Part shown: positions 46,991 through 56,036 of the stretch, in pieces
Numbering within the stretch: position 1 is the first letter of the stretch
Layout: each line of letters starts with the position of its first letter
Origin: Ectopseudomonas mendocina
Lineage (GTDB): Bacteria; Pseudomonadota; Gammaproteobacteria; Pseudomonadales; Pseudomonadaceae
Assembly (NCBI RefSeq): GCF_007049795.1
Contig: NZ_SCFY01000003.1
Span: 124,001-188,000 of the forward strand
Direction of reading: 5' to 3'
Length of the DNA: 64,000 nt
Translations under genes and position numbers: made by a program
The notes under the pieces: model-generated
What the model saw: the letters and a program-made list of their open reading frames with translations, nothing else
The model's database searches: none
What the model was told of the DNA's origin: nothing

Positions 46991-47150
46991 GGGCGCCTCT
47001 AAAACCGTAGGCGAGGCAGTCAGCGCAAGGCAAAAACAGGCAAAGAAGCGCAGTTTACGTGTTGTAAATGAGCATTTGACCGGGCTGGCGTTCCAGCCTG
47101 TTTTTAACGCCGCGATGGCAACGCAGGTGGTTTTTAGAGGTGCCATTGAG
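46986..47150. mobile_element. MITE-like element with 6-bp target duplication
   Basis: The element body, 46992-47144 (153 bases), starts with GGCGCCTCTAAAACC (46992-47006) and ends with GGTTTTTAGAGGTGCC (47129-47144), the reverse complement apart from one substitution and one extra base. ATTGAG directly abuts both ends (46986-46991 and 47145-47150), a perfect 6-bp duplication. Inside, AAAAACAGGC and GCCTGTTTTT form a second inverted pair and shorter stems fill the centre. No reading frame is contained. This is the hallmark of a non-autonomous transposable element, possibly moved by a transposase elsewhere in the genome. The left duplication carries the stop codon of the upstream gene, so insertion left that gene intact. 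Confidence 0.88.
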
Positions 47151-47211
47151 CGGAACTATCTGCGCCTGGGTTGGGTAATTAACGATGAACCTCACGTTTG
47201 GAGAGCCCATC

Positions 47212-47445
47212 ATGGAAAAGCCCATCCACAGCCTGCCAGCCCTGTTCAAGCAGCTTGGCCTGCCCGACGATGCCGCCAGTATCAACGCCTTCATCAGCAC
47301 ACATTCGCCACTGCCGGACGCATGTAAGTTGTCCGATGCCCCGTTCTGGACGCCAGCGCAGGCCGCGCTGCTGCGCGAAGAAATTCTCGAAGACGCCGAC
47401 TGGGCGCCAGTGGTCGATCAGCTCAACGTGCGCCTGCACGGCTGA
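47212..47445 (+). CDS. DUF2789 domain protein
   Basis: A 77-aa protein started at ATG 47212, just after GGAGAG; an upstream ATG at 47185 would add nine unlikely residues. The pattern LPALFKQLGLPDDAASINAFISTHSPLP, then FWTPAQAALLREEILEDADWAPVVDQLN, is that of DUF2789, a small helical family of about 75-80 residues with no known role. It follows the MITE-like element by 61 bases, so its promoter must lie in that gap or in the element's right end. Confidence 0.85.
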   Translation: MEKPIHSLPALFKQLGLPDDAASINAFISTHSPLPDACKLSDAPFWTPAQAALLREEILEDADWAPVVDQLNVRLHG

Positions 47446-47478
47446 TACCGCGCCTGGCATCAAATACCGGGTCGCACC

Positions 47479-47964
47479 CTACGAACTCATCTCGCGCCAG
47501 GTCAGGAACATGCGCAGGTCGAACTCGATCTGCGCATACCCCGGCAGCATGTGGTCGCACAGCTTGTAGAACGCCTTGTTGTGATCGCTCTCTTTCAGGT
47601 GCGCCAACTCGTGCACCACGATCATCTGCAGAAAGGCCGGCGCCGCATCGCGAAACAGCGAGGCAACGCGAATTTCCTTTTTCGCCTTGAGCTTGCCGCC
47701 CTGCACACGCGAGACCGCCGTGTGCAGACCCAGTGCGCGGTGCGTGAGGTCGAGCCGATTGTCGTAGAGCACCTTGTCGATGGCCGGCGCGTTCTTCAGG
47801 TGCTCCTGCTTGAGCGCCATGACGTAGCCGTACAGCGCCTTGTCGCTCTGCACTTCATGCCGCCCCGGATAGCGCTGCGCCAGGTAGTCGCCCAACCGAT
47901 CATCGGCGATCAGTTGACGGACCTGCTGCTGCAAGGCGACCGGATAACCCTGTAGATAATTCAA
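47479..47964 (-). CDS. YgjP-like metallopeptidase (M48-related)
   Basis: A 161-aa cytoplasmic protein. The zinc site HELAHLKESDHNKAFY (about residues 118-133) has HExxH with a later His, as in YgjP/DUF45 metallopeptidases. Upstream lie KKEIRVASLFRDAAPAFLQMIVV and the RVQGGKLKAKK segment. The family function is not settled. The gene is convergent with the DUF2789 gene and starts just before the PQQ-dehydrogenase gene's end. Confidence 0.85.
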   Translation of the reverse strand: MNYLQGYPVALQQQVRQLIADDRLGDYLAQRYPGRHEVQSDKALYGYVMALKQEHLKNAPAIDKVLYDNRLDLTHRALGLHTAVSRVQGGKLKAKKEIRVASLFRDAAPAFLQMIVVHELAHLKESDHNKAFYKLCDHMLPGYAQIEFDLRMFLTWREMSS

Positions 47965-48012
47965 CGATACGATCCCGAGTTCATCTGGACCGTCAGTGTA
48001 ACGGATGCCGCA

Positions 48013-49113
48013 TTACTCGCTGGGCACCACACGCAGCAAGCGCCCCTGCGGGTTATCAGTGAGCAGGTAGAGCGCGCCATCCGGCCCGCTGCGTACATCG
48101 CGAATCCGCTCGCCCAGCTCTTCGAAGAGGATTTCCTCGCCGGCCAGCATGCCGTCGCGCACACGGATGCGCCGTACGCTGCGCTCGGCCAGGGTGGCTG
48201 CGAACAGGTCATCCTGCCAGTCGGGGAACAACTCGCCGCGATACAGCGTCAGGCTCGACGGCGCGACCGAGGGCGTCCAGTGCAACAGCGGCGCGGTCAG
48301 CCCTGGCAGCTCGGTGTACGGGCTGATGCACGCACCGGTGTAGTCGATACCGAAGGTCGCCAGCGGCCAACCATAGTTGCTGCCGGCCTCGATCAGATTC
48401 AACTCGTCTCCCCCGCGCGGGCCGTGCTCGTGGCTGTACAGGCGATTGTATTCGGCATCAAAGAAGATGCCCTGCACATTGCGATGGCCGAGGCTGTAGA
48501 TCTCCGGCGCAGCACCTTCCTGGCCGATCAGCGGGTTGTCCTGCGGCACGCTGCCGTCGCGGTTCAGGCGCACGATCTTGCCCAGGTGGTTGGCCGGGTT
48601 CTGCGCCTCTTCTCGCCAGTCGAAACCGTCGCCCAGGGTCAGCACCAGGGTCTTGTCGGCGAGAAAGGCGATGCGCCCACCGTAATGCGCAGCGCCGGCC
48701 TTGAGCGGCTTCGCGGTGAACAACACTTCGAAGTCGTGCAGTTCGTCATCCACTAGACGGGCACGTGCCAGACGAGTGTTGTTCGCCTCCTGCGAGCCGT
48801 GCGCATAGGTCAGGTACAGCCAGCGGTTATCGCTATAGTCCGGGTCCAGCGCCACTTCCATCAGCCCGGCCTGGGCAGCGATGAGGACCTCAGGCAGGCC
48901 CGCCACCGGCTCCGGGTCGATACTGCCATCGGCTTCGATGATACGGAGGCGCCCAACACGCTCGGTAACCAGCAGGCGCCCGTCCGGCAGGAAGGCCATC
49001 GACCATGGGCTCTCCAGCCCTTCGCTGAAGGTTTCGATGCGGTAATCCAGGGCCAGCAGCGGCGTACTGACGAACAGGGCGCAGAGCATCAGCGCACGGG
49101 TGCTTCTCAACAT
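48013..49113 (-). CDS. PQQ-dependent aldose sugar dehydrogenase, YliI-like
   Basis: A 366-aa exported protein, started at ATG 49113 (MLRSTRALMLCALFVSTPLLA), a good signal peptide; the frame also extends upstream but without a signal. The six-bladed propeller has GLESPWSMAFLPDGRLLVTERVGRLR near the start, then IGHRNVQG-like SLGHRNVQGIFFDAEY, HEHGPRGGDELNLIEAGSNYGWP, and the final RIRDVRSGPDGALYLLTDNPQGRLLRV. These are typical of soluble glucose/aldose dehydrogenases (GdhB/YliI), which oxidise aldoses with PQQ in the periplasm. It is followed upstream by a small membrane-protein gene in the same direction. Confidence 0.9.
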   Translation of the reverse strand: MLRSTRALMLCALFVSTPLLALDYRIETFSEGLESPWSMAFLPDGRLLVTERVGRLRIIEADGSIDPEPVAGLPEVLIAAQAGLMEVALDPDYSDNRWLYLTYAHGSQEANNTRLARARLVDDELHDFEVLFTAKPLKAGAAHYGGRIAFLADKTLVLTLGDGFDWREEAQNPANHLGKIVRLNRDGSVPQDNPLIGQEGAAPEIYSLGHRNVQGIFFDAEYNRLYSHEHGPRGGDELNLIEAGSNYGWPLATFGIDYTGACISPYTELPGLTAPLLHWTPSVAPSSLTLYRGELFPDWQDDLFAATLAERSVRRIRVRDGMLAGEEILFEELGERIRDVRSGPDGALYLLTDNPQGRLLRVVPSE

Positions 49114-49126
49114 GGGCAACGCCTTG

Positions 49127-49603
49127 TCACAGAGAATCGGAAGAAGTCGGTTGCGCGCGGTAGCGCACCTGCCGGCCGAGCAGGCCGAACAGCAATGCAC
49201 CGACGCTGCCGCATGCCATCAGCCCGAGCGTGCCGAACGGGCTGCGGTCGGCGGCGATCAGCGTCGGCATCGGCGCTACGGCATTGGCCAGCGCCAGCGC
49301 CGTCCAGATGGCTGCAGCGCCCGACAGTACAAAAATCAGCCAACGCAGCGGCGGCATACGCCGCGCCAACCAGGCAGCCAATGGCAAGGCAACCAGAAAG
49401 CCCAGGGCGCTGAGCAAGGCGAAGGTCGGTGCGAAACCGATCAGATCGAGGCAGGTGGTGCCAACGCGCACATCCAGCGGCATCGGCGCACCGAGCGCCT
49501 GCAAGGCAGCGAGGTTGGTCTGGGTCTGGAAGATCGAGGCGAGCAGCGAGGCCAGCAACACGGCGAGGAGAAAAGCGAGCAACAGACGTGGCTTGCTGGA
49601 CAT
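49127..49603 (-). CDS. Four-helix membrane protein of unknown function
   Basis: A 158-aa protein with an N-terminal helix (LLLAFLLAVLLASLLASIFQ), a periplasmic loop (QTNLAALQALGAPMPLDV), and three more helices (LIGFAPTFALLSALGFLVALPLAAWLA, LIFVLSGAAAIWTALALANAVA, TLGLMACGSVGALLFGLLG). No family is recognised with certainty. It lies 13 bases upstream of the sugar dehydrogenase in the same direction, so it may be its membrane partner, perhaps passing electrons or anchoring it. That is inference from gene order only. Confidence 0.7.
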   Translation of the reverse strand: MSSKPRLLLAFLLAVLLASLLASIFQTQTNLAALQALGAPMPLDVRVGTTCLDLIGFAPTFALLSALGFLVALPLAAWLARRMPPLRWLIFVLSGAAAIWTALALANAVAPMPTLIAADRSPFGTLGLMACGSVGALLFGLLGRQVRYRAQPTSSDSL

Positions 49604-49733
49604 GGGTGGCAGTTTCCCGGAACGACAGTACGCGAATTATGGCGCACCCCGCCGGCCCTCACGCTTCGGGAGTTTTACAGGGTTTTACCTCTCGCCGTGT
49701 TGCTCACGCAGAACCCCGTCCATAAAAAGCAGA

Positions 49734-49754
49734 AGCCCCGCACATGGCGGGGCT
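49734..49754 (-). terminator. Rho-independent terminator of the tkt-fba operon
   Basis: AGCCCCGC (49734-49741) pairs with GCGGGGCT (49747-49754) around a 5-base loop. On the minus strand the stem is followed, a few bases later, by TTTTT (49724-49728). It lies 19 bases beyond the fba stop and closes the operon. Confidence 0.8.
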
Positions 49755-49772
49755 CCGGGTCACGCATCAGGC

Positions 49773-50837
49773 TCAGTTGACCTTGGCGTTCAGCTCACCC
49801 TTGGCGTAGCGCTGGTACATGCCTTCCAGGGAGATCGGCTTGATCTTGGAGGCATTGCCAGCGGTGCCGAAGGCTTCGTAGCGGGCGATGCAGATGTCGC
49901 GCATGGCGACGATGGTCTTGGCGAAGAACTTGCGTGGGTCGAACTCGCTCGGGTGCTCGGCCATCATGCGGCGGATCGCGCCGGTGGAGGCCAGACGCAG
50001 GTCGGTGTCGATGTTGACCTTGCGCACGCCGTGCTTGATGCCCTCGACGATTTCCTCGACCGGCACACCATAGGTTTCCTTGATGTCGCCGCCGAATTCG
50101 TTGATCACCTTCAGCCATTCCTGCGGAACGGAGGAGGAACCGTGCATCACCAGGTGGGTGTTGGGGATGCGCTTGTGGATTTCCTTGATGCGCTCGATGG
50201 AGAGCACGTCGCCGGTTGGCGGCTTGGTGAACTTGTAGGCGCCGTGGCTGGTGCCAATGGCGATGGCCAGGGCGTCGACCTGGGTAGCCTTGACGAAGGC
50301 CGCCGCTTCTTCCGGATCGGTCAGCAGTTGGCTGTGATCCAGCACGCCTTCGGCGCCGACGCCGTCTTCTTCACCGGCCATGCCGGTTTCCAGGCTGCCC
50401 AGGCAACCCAGCTCGCCTTCCACGGACACGCCACAGGCGTGGGCGAAGGCTACGGTCTGCCGGGTGACAGCGACGTTGTAGTCATAGTCGGCCGGAGTCT
50501 TGCCGTCTTCCTTCAGCGAGCCGTCCATCATCACCGAGGAAAAACCCAGCTGGATGGAGCGCTGGCACACGTCGGGGCTGGTGCCATGGTCCTGGTGCAT
50601 GCACACCGGGATGTGCGGGAATTCTTCGATGGCAGCCAGGATCAGGTGGCGCAGGAACGGCGCACCTGCGTATTTGCGGGCACCAGCGGAGGCCTGGACG
50701 ATGACCGGCGAATCGGTCTTGTCGGCGGCTTCCATGATGGCGCGCATCTGCTCGAGGTTGTTGACGTTGAAGGCCGGCACGCCGTAGCCGAATTCGGCGG
50801 CGTGGTCGAGCATCTGGCGCATGCTGATAAGTGCCAT
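49773..50837 (-). CDS. fba: Fructose-bisphosphate aldolase, class II (Calvin type)
   Basis: A 354-aa enzyme, started at ATG 50837 ([27 protein letters not shown]), the usual start; the frame extends further but lacks family features. It splits fructose-1,6-bisphosphate into DHAP and glyceraldehyde-3-phosphate, using zinc. Metal ligands are seen in [10 protein letters not shown], and [44 protein letters not shown] and [11 protein letters not shown] are the remaining substrate and metal segments. It is the last gene of the tkt-epd-pgk-fba block and ends at the terminator at 49734. Confidence 0.97.
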   Translation of the reverse strand: MALISMRQMLDHAAEFGYGVPAFNVNNLEQMRAIMEAADKTDSPVIVQASAGARKYAGAPFLRHLILAAIEEFPHIPVCMHQDHGTSPDVCQRSIQLGFSSVMMDGSLKEDGKTPADYDYNVAVTRQTVAFAHACGVSVEGELGCLGSLETGMAGEEDGVGAEGVLDHSQLLTDPEEAAAFVKATQVDALAIAIGTSHGAYKFTKPPTGDVLSIERIKEIHKRIPNTHLVMHGSSSVPQEWLKVINEFGGDIKETYGVPVEEIVEGIKHGVRKVNIDTDLRLASTGAIRRMMAEHPSEFDPRKFFAKTIVAMRDICIARYEAFGTAGNASKIKPISLEGMYQRYAKGELNAKVN

Positions 50838-50960
50838 GGTGTTTCTGTCTCCCGATTTGGAGGTCGTTAATCGTGCAAGCCTGCCGCAGGGGCAGGCGTT
50901 GTTCAAGTTTCGTCGTGCCGGAGCCTGTGCCCACTGCCCGTCTCGGCAGCGCCGAAGGTG

Positions 50961-51287
50961 TTACGGGGCCTTGCAGCCGCGCCCGATCAGGTCATCGGTC
51001 GCGGTCCAGTAGACCAGGCCTTCCTCACCTTTGGTGTGGAAGGACAGGCGTCCATCGCTGTACAGCACACCGGATGCCGCCGGCTCCTGGGTCAGGCGGT
51101 AGACTATGTCATCACCGCCCAGGCGCACATCCACCTGCTCGACACTGCCATTGGCGAAGCGCCACAGCACTTCGGTCTGGCTGTCGCACACCCAGCGATT
51201 CCACTGATCCGACACTGGCGGCTTGCTGCTGCAAGCCGCAAGCAGCAAGCCGGTGGCGGCGAGCCCTGCGAGTCTGATAGCGATCAT
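50961..51287 (-). CDS. mliC: MliC-type lysozyme-inhibitor lipoprotein
   Basis: A 108-aa lipoprotein (lipobox LLLAAC). The mature part W-V-C-D-S-Q-T-E-V, then the C-terminal Cys in GRGCKAP, with SDGRLSFHTKGEEGLVYW in between, follows the MliC/PliC pattern, whose invariant Ser and Lys bind the lysozyme active site; here the strand SFHTKGEE supplies comparable residues. It would protect the wall against C-type lysozyme. It lies 13 bases after a second lipoprotein gene, inside the glycolytic block as in P. aeruginosa. Confidence 0.8.
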   Translation of the reverse strand: MIAIRLAGLAATGLLLAACSSKPPVSDQWNRWVCDSQTEVLWRFANGSVEQVDVRLGGDDIVYRLTQEPAASGVLYSDGRLSFHTKGEEGLVYWTATDDLIGRGCKAP

Positions 51288-51299
51288 TGTCTCTCCTTC

Positions 51300-51485
51300 T
51301 CAGCAACGCTGTTCCGGTGCCGGGCCAGTGGGCTCACCACTGTTCTGCTCGACACGCTGATCATCCTGAGTGGTCGGGGTTTCGATCTGCGCCGGGCTGA
51401 ACACCTCGCAGGCCGCTTCACGACCACCGCCGGCGCATCCGGCCAGCAACATACCAATGACGCCCAGGGCGGCTAACTTGTCCAT
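51300..51485 (-). CDS. Small lipoprotein of unknown function
   Basis: A 61-aa product started at ATG 51485 with a lipoprotein signal (ALGVIGMLLAGC). The mature part is short, rich in Glu, Gln and Pro, and holds two more Cys (EAACEVF, EQRC-end) that could form a disulphide. Nothing else is recognised. The gene lies between pgk and mliC, 12 bases before the latter, in the same direction. A frame extending further upstream lacks a signal peptide and is not used. Confidence 0.7.
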   Translation of the reverse strand: MDKLAALGVIGMLLAGCAGGGREAACEVFSPAQIETPTTQDDQRVEQNSGEPTGPAPEQRC

Positions 51486-51562
51486 GACATGACTCCTTGT
51501 TCGATGATCCGGTCTTCTTACAGACCACCCGTTCACGTCAGGGTTTTATCCGCCGTGGCGCA

Positions 51563-51582
51563 GGGTGACTCCACTCACCCTA
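51563..51582 (-). terminator. Weak stem-loop after pgk
   Basis: AGGGTGA (51563-51569) pairs with TCACCCT (51576-51582) around CTCCAC. It follows the pgk stop but has no T run on the minus strand, so it may only slow transcription or protect the message end. Confidence 0.35.
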
Positions 51583-51590
51583 GCTGGTGT

Positions 51591-52751
51591 TTATTGTGCG
51601 CGTTGCTCCAGCACTTCCACGGCCGGCAGTACCTTGCCCTCGACGAACTCGAGGAAGGCGCCGCCACCGGTGGAAATGTAGGAAATCTTGTCCGCAACGC
51701 CGTATTTGTCGATCGCCGCCAGGGTGTCGCCACCGCCAGCGATGGAGAACGCAGGGCTTTCAGCGATGGCCAGGGCCAGGGCCTTGGTGCCGTTGCCGAA
51801 CTGATCGAACTCGAACACGCCGACCGGGCCATTCCACAGGATGGTCTGCGAGGCCTTGAGCATCTCGGCGAACATCGCCGCAGTCTGCGGGCCAATGTCG
51901 AGGATCATGTCGTCTTCGGCGACGTCAGCGACGGCCTTGATGGTGGCTTCGGCGTCTTCGGCGAAGGCCTTGGCCACCACCACGTCGACCGGCAGCGGTA
52001 CGCTGACCTTGGCCGCGATGGCCTTGGCGGTGTCGACCAGATCGGCCTCATACAGCGATTTGCCCACCGGCAGGCCGGCAGCAGCGAGGAAGGTGTTGGC
52101 GATGCCGCCACCGACGATCAGCGAGTCGCAGATATCGGCCAGGGAATTGAGCACGTCCAACTTGGTCGACACCTTGGAGCCGGCGACGATGGCCAGCATC
52201 GGCCGCGCCGGTTTGTCCAGGGCCTTGCCCAGCGCGTCCAGCTCGGCAGCCAGCAGCGGGCCGGCACAGGCGACCTTGGCGAACTTGGCCACGCCATGGG
52301 TCGAGCCCTGGGCGCGGTGAGCGGTACCGAAGGCGTCCATGACGAAGACGTCGCACAGGGCAGCGTACTGCTGGGCCAGCTCGTCGGTGTTCTTCTTCTC
52401 GCCCTTGTTGAAGCGTACGTTCTCCAGCAGCACCAGCTCGCCGGCCTTGACCTCGACACCGCCGAGGTAGTCCTTGACCAGCGGCACGTCGCGGCCGAGC
52501 GCCTTGCTCAGGTAGGCGGCGACCGGCGCCAGGCTATCTTCCTCACTGTAGATGCCCTCTTCCGGGCGGCCCAGGTGCGAGCAGACCAGCACGGCAGCGC
52601 CCTTCTCCAGCGCCAGCTTGATGGTCGGCAGGGACGCAAGGATACGCGCGTCGCTCTTGACCACACCGTCCTTCACCGGGACGTTGAGGTCTTCGCGGAT
52701 CAACACGCGCTTACCATTGAGGTCGAGGTCGGTCATCTTCAGAACGGTCAT
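51591..52751 (-). CDS. pgk: Phosphoglycerate kinase
   Basis: A 386-aa enzyme that moves a phosphate between 1,3-bisphosphoglycerate and ADP. The N-terminal motif [16 protein letters not shown], then [35 protein letters not shown], the hinge IGPQTAA and the ATP-site GNGTKALA and [10 protein letters not shown] segments are all present. Length is typical. It starts 11 bases after the epd stop, so the two are co-transcribed. Confidence 0.97.
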   Translation of the reverse strand: MTVLKMTDLDLNGKRVLIREDLNVPVKDGVVKSDARILASLPTIKLALEKGAAVLVCSHLGRPEEGIYSEEDSLAPVAAYLSKALGRDVPLVKDYLGGVEVKAGELVLLENVRFNKGEKKNTDELAQQYAALCDVFVMDAFGTAHRAQGSTHGVAKFAKVACAGPLLAAELDALGKALDKPARPMLAIVAGSKVSTKLDVLNSLADICDSLIVGGGIANTFLAAAGLPVGKSLYEADLVDTAKAIAAKVSVPLPVDVVVAKAFAEDAEATIKAVADVAEDDMILDIGPQTAAMFAEMLKASQTILWNGPVGVFEFDQFGNGTKALALAIAESPAFSIAGGGDTLAAIDKYGVADKISYISTGGGAFLEFVEGKVLPAVEVLEQRAQ

Positions 52752-52762
52752 AAATCAGTCCT

Positions 52763-53824
52763 TCACGGGGCTGGTTGTACGGAGGAAGTAGATGCAGCGA
52801 GAAAATGTTCGGCAACATCGAGCATGCGGTTGGCAAATCCCCACTCGTTGTCGAACCAGGCCAGCAGGTTGACCAGGCGCGGGCCGGACACGCGGGTCTG
52901 GCTGCCGTCGACGATGGCCGAGTGCGGATCATGGTTGAAGTCGCAGCTGGCGTGCGGCAGTTCGGTGTAAGCCAGCAGCCCCTTGAGCGGGCCACTTTCC
53001 GCTGCCTGGCGCAGCACGCGGTTGATCTCTTCGGCAGAGGTATCGCGCGCAGTCTGCAGGGTGATGTCCAGGCACGAGACGTTGACCGTCGGCACCCGAA
53101 TGGCCTTGGCCTGGATGCGCCCCGCCAGCTCTGGCAGCAGGCGTTCGATACCGCGCGCCAGGCCGGTGGATACCGGAATCACCGACTGAAAGGCCGAACG
53201 CGTGCGGCGCAGGTCTTCGTGGTGGTAGGCATCGATCACCGGTTGGTCGTTCATCGCCGAGTGGATGGTGGTAATGGAGACGTACTCCAGACCCACCACC
53301 TCATCGAGAAGTTTCAGCAGCGGCACGCCGCAGTTGGTGGTGCAGGAGGCGTTGGAAACCAGTCGCTCGGCACCGCTGAGGCACTGCTGATTGACGCCGT
53401 AGACCACCGTGGCGTCGATATCCGCCTCGCTGGCCATCGGCTGCGACAGCAACACGCGCGGCGCGCCGGCAGCGAGAAAACGCTCGGCATCGGCGCGCGT
53501 GGTGTATTGCCCGGAGCATTCCAGCAGCAGGTCGATGTCCAGCGCGGCCCAGTCGATGGCCTCGGGCTCGCTCTGGCGCAGCACCTTCACGCAATCGCCG
53601 TTGATGTGCAGGCAGTCGCCATCGACCTTCACCTCGCCGGGAAAGCGTCCGTGGGTGGAGTCGAAGCGGGTCAGGTATTCGATGCTGGCCTGATCGGCCA
53701 GGTCGTTCAGCGCGACGATTTCCAGGCTCGCTGAATTGCCACGCTCGTGCAGCGCGCGCAGCACGCAACGGCCGATGCGGCCATAGCCGTTGAGGGCGAC
53801 ACGATAGGGGCGTTGTCGTGACAT
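52763..53824 (-). CDS. epd: D-erythrose-4-phosphate dehydrogenase
   Basis: A 353-aa GAPDH-like enzyme, started at ATG 53824 (MSRQRPYRVALNGYGRIGRCVLRAL); the 22 codons upstream lie in repeat DNA and are excluded. The catalytic Cys is in SNASCTTNCGVPLL (about residue 155) and His in the following ITTIHSAMNDQ. In Epd the loop ISTIHSAMNDQ and the lack of the GAPDH-type variants at the N-terminal domain distinguish it from Gap. It makes erythronate-4-phosphate for pyridoxal-phosphate synthesis, from the erythrose-4-phosphate produced by the upstream Tkt. Position between tkt and pgk is the standard Pseudomonas order. Confidence 0.9.
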   Translation of the reverse strand: MSRQRPYRVALNGYGRIGRCVLRALHERGNSASLEIVALNDLADQASIEYLTRFDSTHGRFPGEVKVDGDCLHINGDCVKVLRQSEPEAIDWAALDIDLLLECSGQYTTRADAERFLAAGAPRVLLSQPMASEADIDATVVYGVNQQCLSGAERLVSNASCTTNCGVPLLKLLDEVVGLEYVSITTIHSAMNDQPVIDAYHHEDLRRTRSAFQSVIPVSTGLARGIERLLPELAGRIQAKAIRVPTVNVSCLDITLQTARDTSAEEINRVLRQAAESGPLKGLLAYTELPHASCDFNHDPHSAIVDGSQTRVSGPRLVNLLAWFDNEWGFANRMLDVAEHFLAASTSSVQPAP

Positions 53825-53851
53825 AGGCGCTCGCAAGGCAAAAGGAACCCG

Positions 53852-53919
53852 GTAGGAGCGAGCTCTGCTCGCGAACCCTGCGCGAGGCAAACAGCTTCGC
53901 GAGCAGAGCTCGCTCCTAC
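53852..53919. repeat. REP pair with 24-bp perfect arms in the tkt-epd gap
   Basis: The arm at 53852-53875 (GTAGGAGCGAGCTCTGCTCG plus CGAA) is repeated inverted at 53896-53919 with no mismatch, across a 20-base spacer. Each arm also folds on itself (GCGAGCtctGCTCGC). It fills nearly all of the tkt-epd gap, so the mRNA there would fold into a strong stem. Confidence 0.88.
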
Positions 53920-53926
53920 GGAAGGG

Positions 53927-55927
53927 TCAGGCGTCCAGCAGTTCTTCGGCGGTGGCGACGATGTTGTCGACGGTGAAACCGAAGTGCTCGAACAGGGCCG
54001 GAGCCGGGGCCGACTCGCCGAAGCTGGTCATGCCGATGATGCGACCTTCCAGGCCCACGTACTTGTACCAGTAGTCGGCGTGCGAGGCCTCGATGGCGAT
54101 GCGCGCACCGACTTGCAGCGGCAGTACATCCTGCTTGTAGCCGGCGTCCTGGGCGTCGAACACGCTGGTGGATGGCATCGACACCACACGTACCTTATGG
54201 CCGGCAGCGGTCAGTTTGTCGTAAGCAGCCACGGCCAGGCCGACTTCCGAACCGGTGGCGATCAGGATCAGCTCCGGCTCGCCAGCGCTGTCCTTGAGCA
54301 CGTAGCCGCCACGGGCGACATCAGCCAGTTGCTGGGCATCACGCGGCTGGTGTGGCAGGTTCTGACGGCTGAATACCAGGGCGCTCGGACCGTCGGCGCG
54401 CTCGATGGCATGTTTCCAGGCCACGGCGGACTCCACGGCATCGGCCGGGCGCCAGGTGTCGAGGTTCGGCGTGCCACGCAGGCTGGCCAGCTGCTCGATC
54501 GGCTGGTGAGTCGGGCCGTCTTCGCCGAGTCCGATGGAGTCGTGGGTGAACACGTACAGCACGCGTTTCTTCATCAACGCGGACATGCGCACGGCGTTAC
54601 GGGCGTATTCCATGAAGATCAGGAAGGTCGCGCCGTACGGCACGAAGCCGCCGTGCAGGGCGATGCCGTTCATGATTGCGCTCATGCCGAACTCGCGCAC
54701 GCCGTAGAACATGTAGTTGCCGGACGCATCTTCAGCGGAGACGCCCTTGCAGCCCTTCCACAGGGTCAGATTGGAGCCGGCCAGGTCGGCCGAACCACCG
54801 AGGAATTCCGGCAGCAGCGGGCCGAAGGCATTCAACGCGTTCTGGCTGGCCTTGCGGCTGGCGATGGTCTCGCCCTTCTCGGCGACGTCCTTGATGTAGG
54901 CAGCGGCCTTCTCGGCAAAGTCGGCCGGCAGCTCACCAGCGATGCGGCGTTTGAACTCGGCAGCCAGCTCGGGGAACGCAGCGGCGTAGGCGGCAAACTT
55001 GTCGTTCCAGGCGGCTTCGGCAGCAGCGCCGGCTTTCTTGGCATCCCACTCGGCGTAGATCTCGGCCGGGACTTCGAACGGACCGTGGTTCCAGCCCAGC
55101 GCAGCACGGGTCAGGGCGATTTCGTCGTTGCCCAGCGGCGCGCCGTGGCACTCTTCCTTGCCCTGCTTGTTCGGCGAGCCGAAACCGATGGTGGTCTTGC
55201 AGCAGATCAGGGTCGGCTGGTCCACGCTCTTGCGCGCGGTCTCGATGGCCATCTTGATCTCTTCGGCATCATGGCCGTCGACGTTGCGGATCACCTGCCA
55301 GCCGTACGCTTCGAAGCGCTTCGGCGTATCGTCGGTGAACCAGCCCTCGACTTCACCGTCGATGGAGATGCCGTTGTCGTCGTAGAAGGCGACCAGTTTG
55401 CCCAGGCCCAGAGTGCCGGCCAGCGAGCAGACTTCGTGGGAAATGCCTTCCATCATGCAGCCGTCGCCGAGGAACACATAGGTGTTGTGGTCGACGATCT
55501 CGTGGCCTTCACGGTTGAACTGCGCGCCCAGCACCTTCTCGGCGATGGCGAAACCGACGGCGTTGGCGATGCCCTGGCCAAGCGGGCCAGTAGTGGTCTC
55601 GACGCCCGGGGTGTAGCCGTATTCCGGGTGACCCGGGGTACGACTGTGCAGTTGGCGGAAGTTCTTCAGATCATCGATGGACAGGTCGTAGCCGGTCAGG
55701 TGCAGCAGCGAATAGATCAGCATCGAACCATGGCCGTTGGACAGCACGAAGCGGTCACGATCGGCGAAGTTCGGGTTGCTCGGGTTGTGCTTCAGAAAGT
55801 CGCGCCACAGCACTTCGGCGATATCCGCCATACCCATGGGGGCACCGGGGTGGCCGCTGTTGGCTTTCTGCACAGCATCCATGCTGAGGGCACGAATGGC
55901 ATTGGCTCGCTCACGACGGCTGGGCAT
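53927..55927 (-). CDS. tkt: Transketolase
   Basis: A 666-aa enzyme, started at ATG 55927 ([32 protein letters not shown]), the family start; the longer frame upstream is not supported. Thiamine-diphosphate motif [32 protein letters not shown] (GDG...N, about residues 155-185), [43 protein letters not shown] and [14 protein letters not shown] are all intact. It shuttles two-carbon units in the non-oxidative pentose-phosphate route and supplies erythrose-4-phosphate to the Epd enzyme encoded next. It is the first gene of the operon. Confidence 0.97.
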   Translation of the reverse strand: MPSRRERANAIRALSMDAVQKANSGHPGAPMGMADIAEVLWRDFLKHNPSNPNFADRDRFVLSNGHGSMLIYSLLHLTGYDLSIDDLKNFRQLHSRTPGHPEYGYTPGVETTTGPLGQGIANAVGFAIAEKVLGAQFNREGHEIVDHNTYVFLGDGCMMEGISHEVCSLAGTLGLGKLVAFYDDNGISIDGEVEGWFTDDTPKRFEAYGWQVIRNVDGHDAEEIKMAIETARKSVDQPTLICCKTTIGFGSPNKQGKEECHGAPLGNDEIALTRAALGWNHGPFEVPAEIYAEWDAKKAGAAAEAAWNDKFAAYAAAFPELAAEFKRRIAGELPADFAEKAAAYIKDVAEKGETIASRKASQNALNAFGPLLPEFLGGSADLAGSNLTLWKGCKGVSAEDASGNYMFYGVREFGMSAIMNGIALHGGFVPYGATFLIFMEYARNAVRMSALMKKRVLYVFTHDSIGLGEDGPTHQPIEQLASLRGTPNLDTWRPADAVESAVAWKHAIERADGPSALVFSRQNLPHQPRDAQQLADVARGGYVLKDSAGEPELILIATGSEVGLAVAAYDKLTAAGHKVRVVSMPSTSVFDAQDAGYKQDVLPLQVGARIAIEASHADYWYKYVGLEGRIIGMTSFGESAPAPALFEHFGFTVDNIVATAEELLDA

Positions 55928-56036
55928 CGCTGAATCTCCTACGGGGGCTGCTTCTGAATGAAGGGGGCGAAAAAAGACGCCTATTTTCGCCCAGCCAGCC
56001 CCCGCGGGGCAATGACAGATGGTCGTAGAGATCAAA

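Noticed and set aside
49230..50870. A 546-codon plus-strand frame over the fba gene and membrane-protein gene
   Set aside because: It crosses a terminator and two real genes and has low-complexity sequence.
52763..53824. Calling this gene gap (glyceraldehyde-3-phosphate dehydrogenase)
   Set aside because: Gene order beside tkt and pgk and the sequence around the active site fit Epd better. A phylogeny of both enzymes would settle it.
53984..55933. A 649-codon open frame antisense to tkt
   Set aside because: It is explained by the GC-rich third codon positions of tkt on the other strand; its Val/Gly/Asp/His-rich text is typical of such mirrors.
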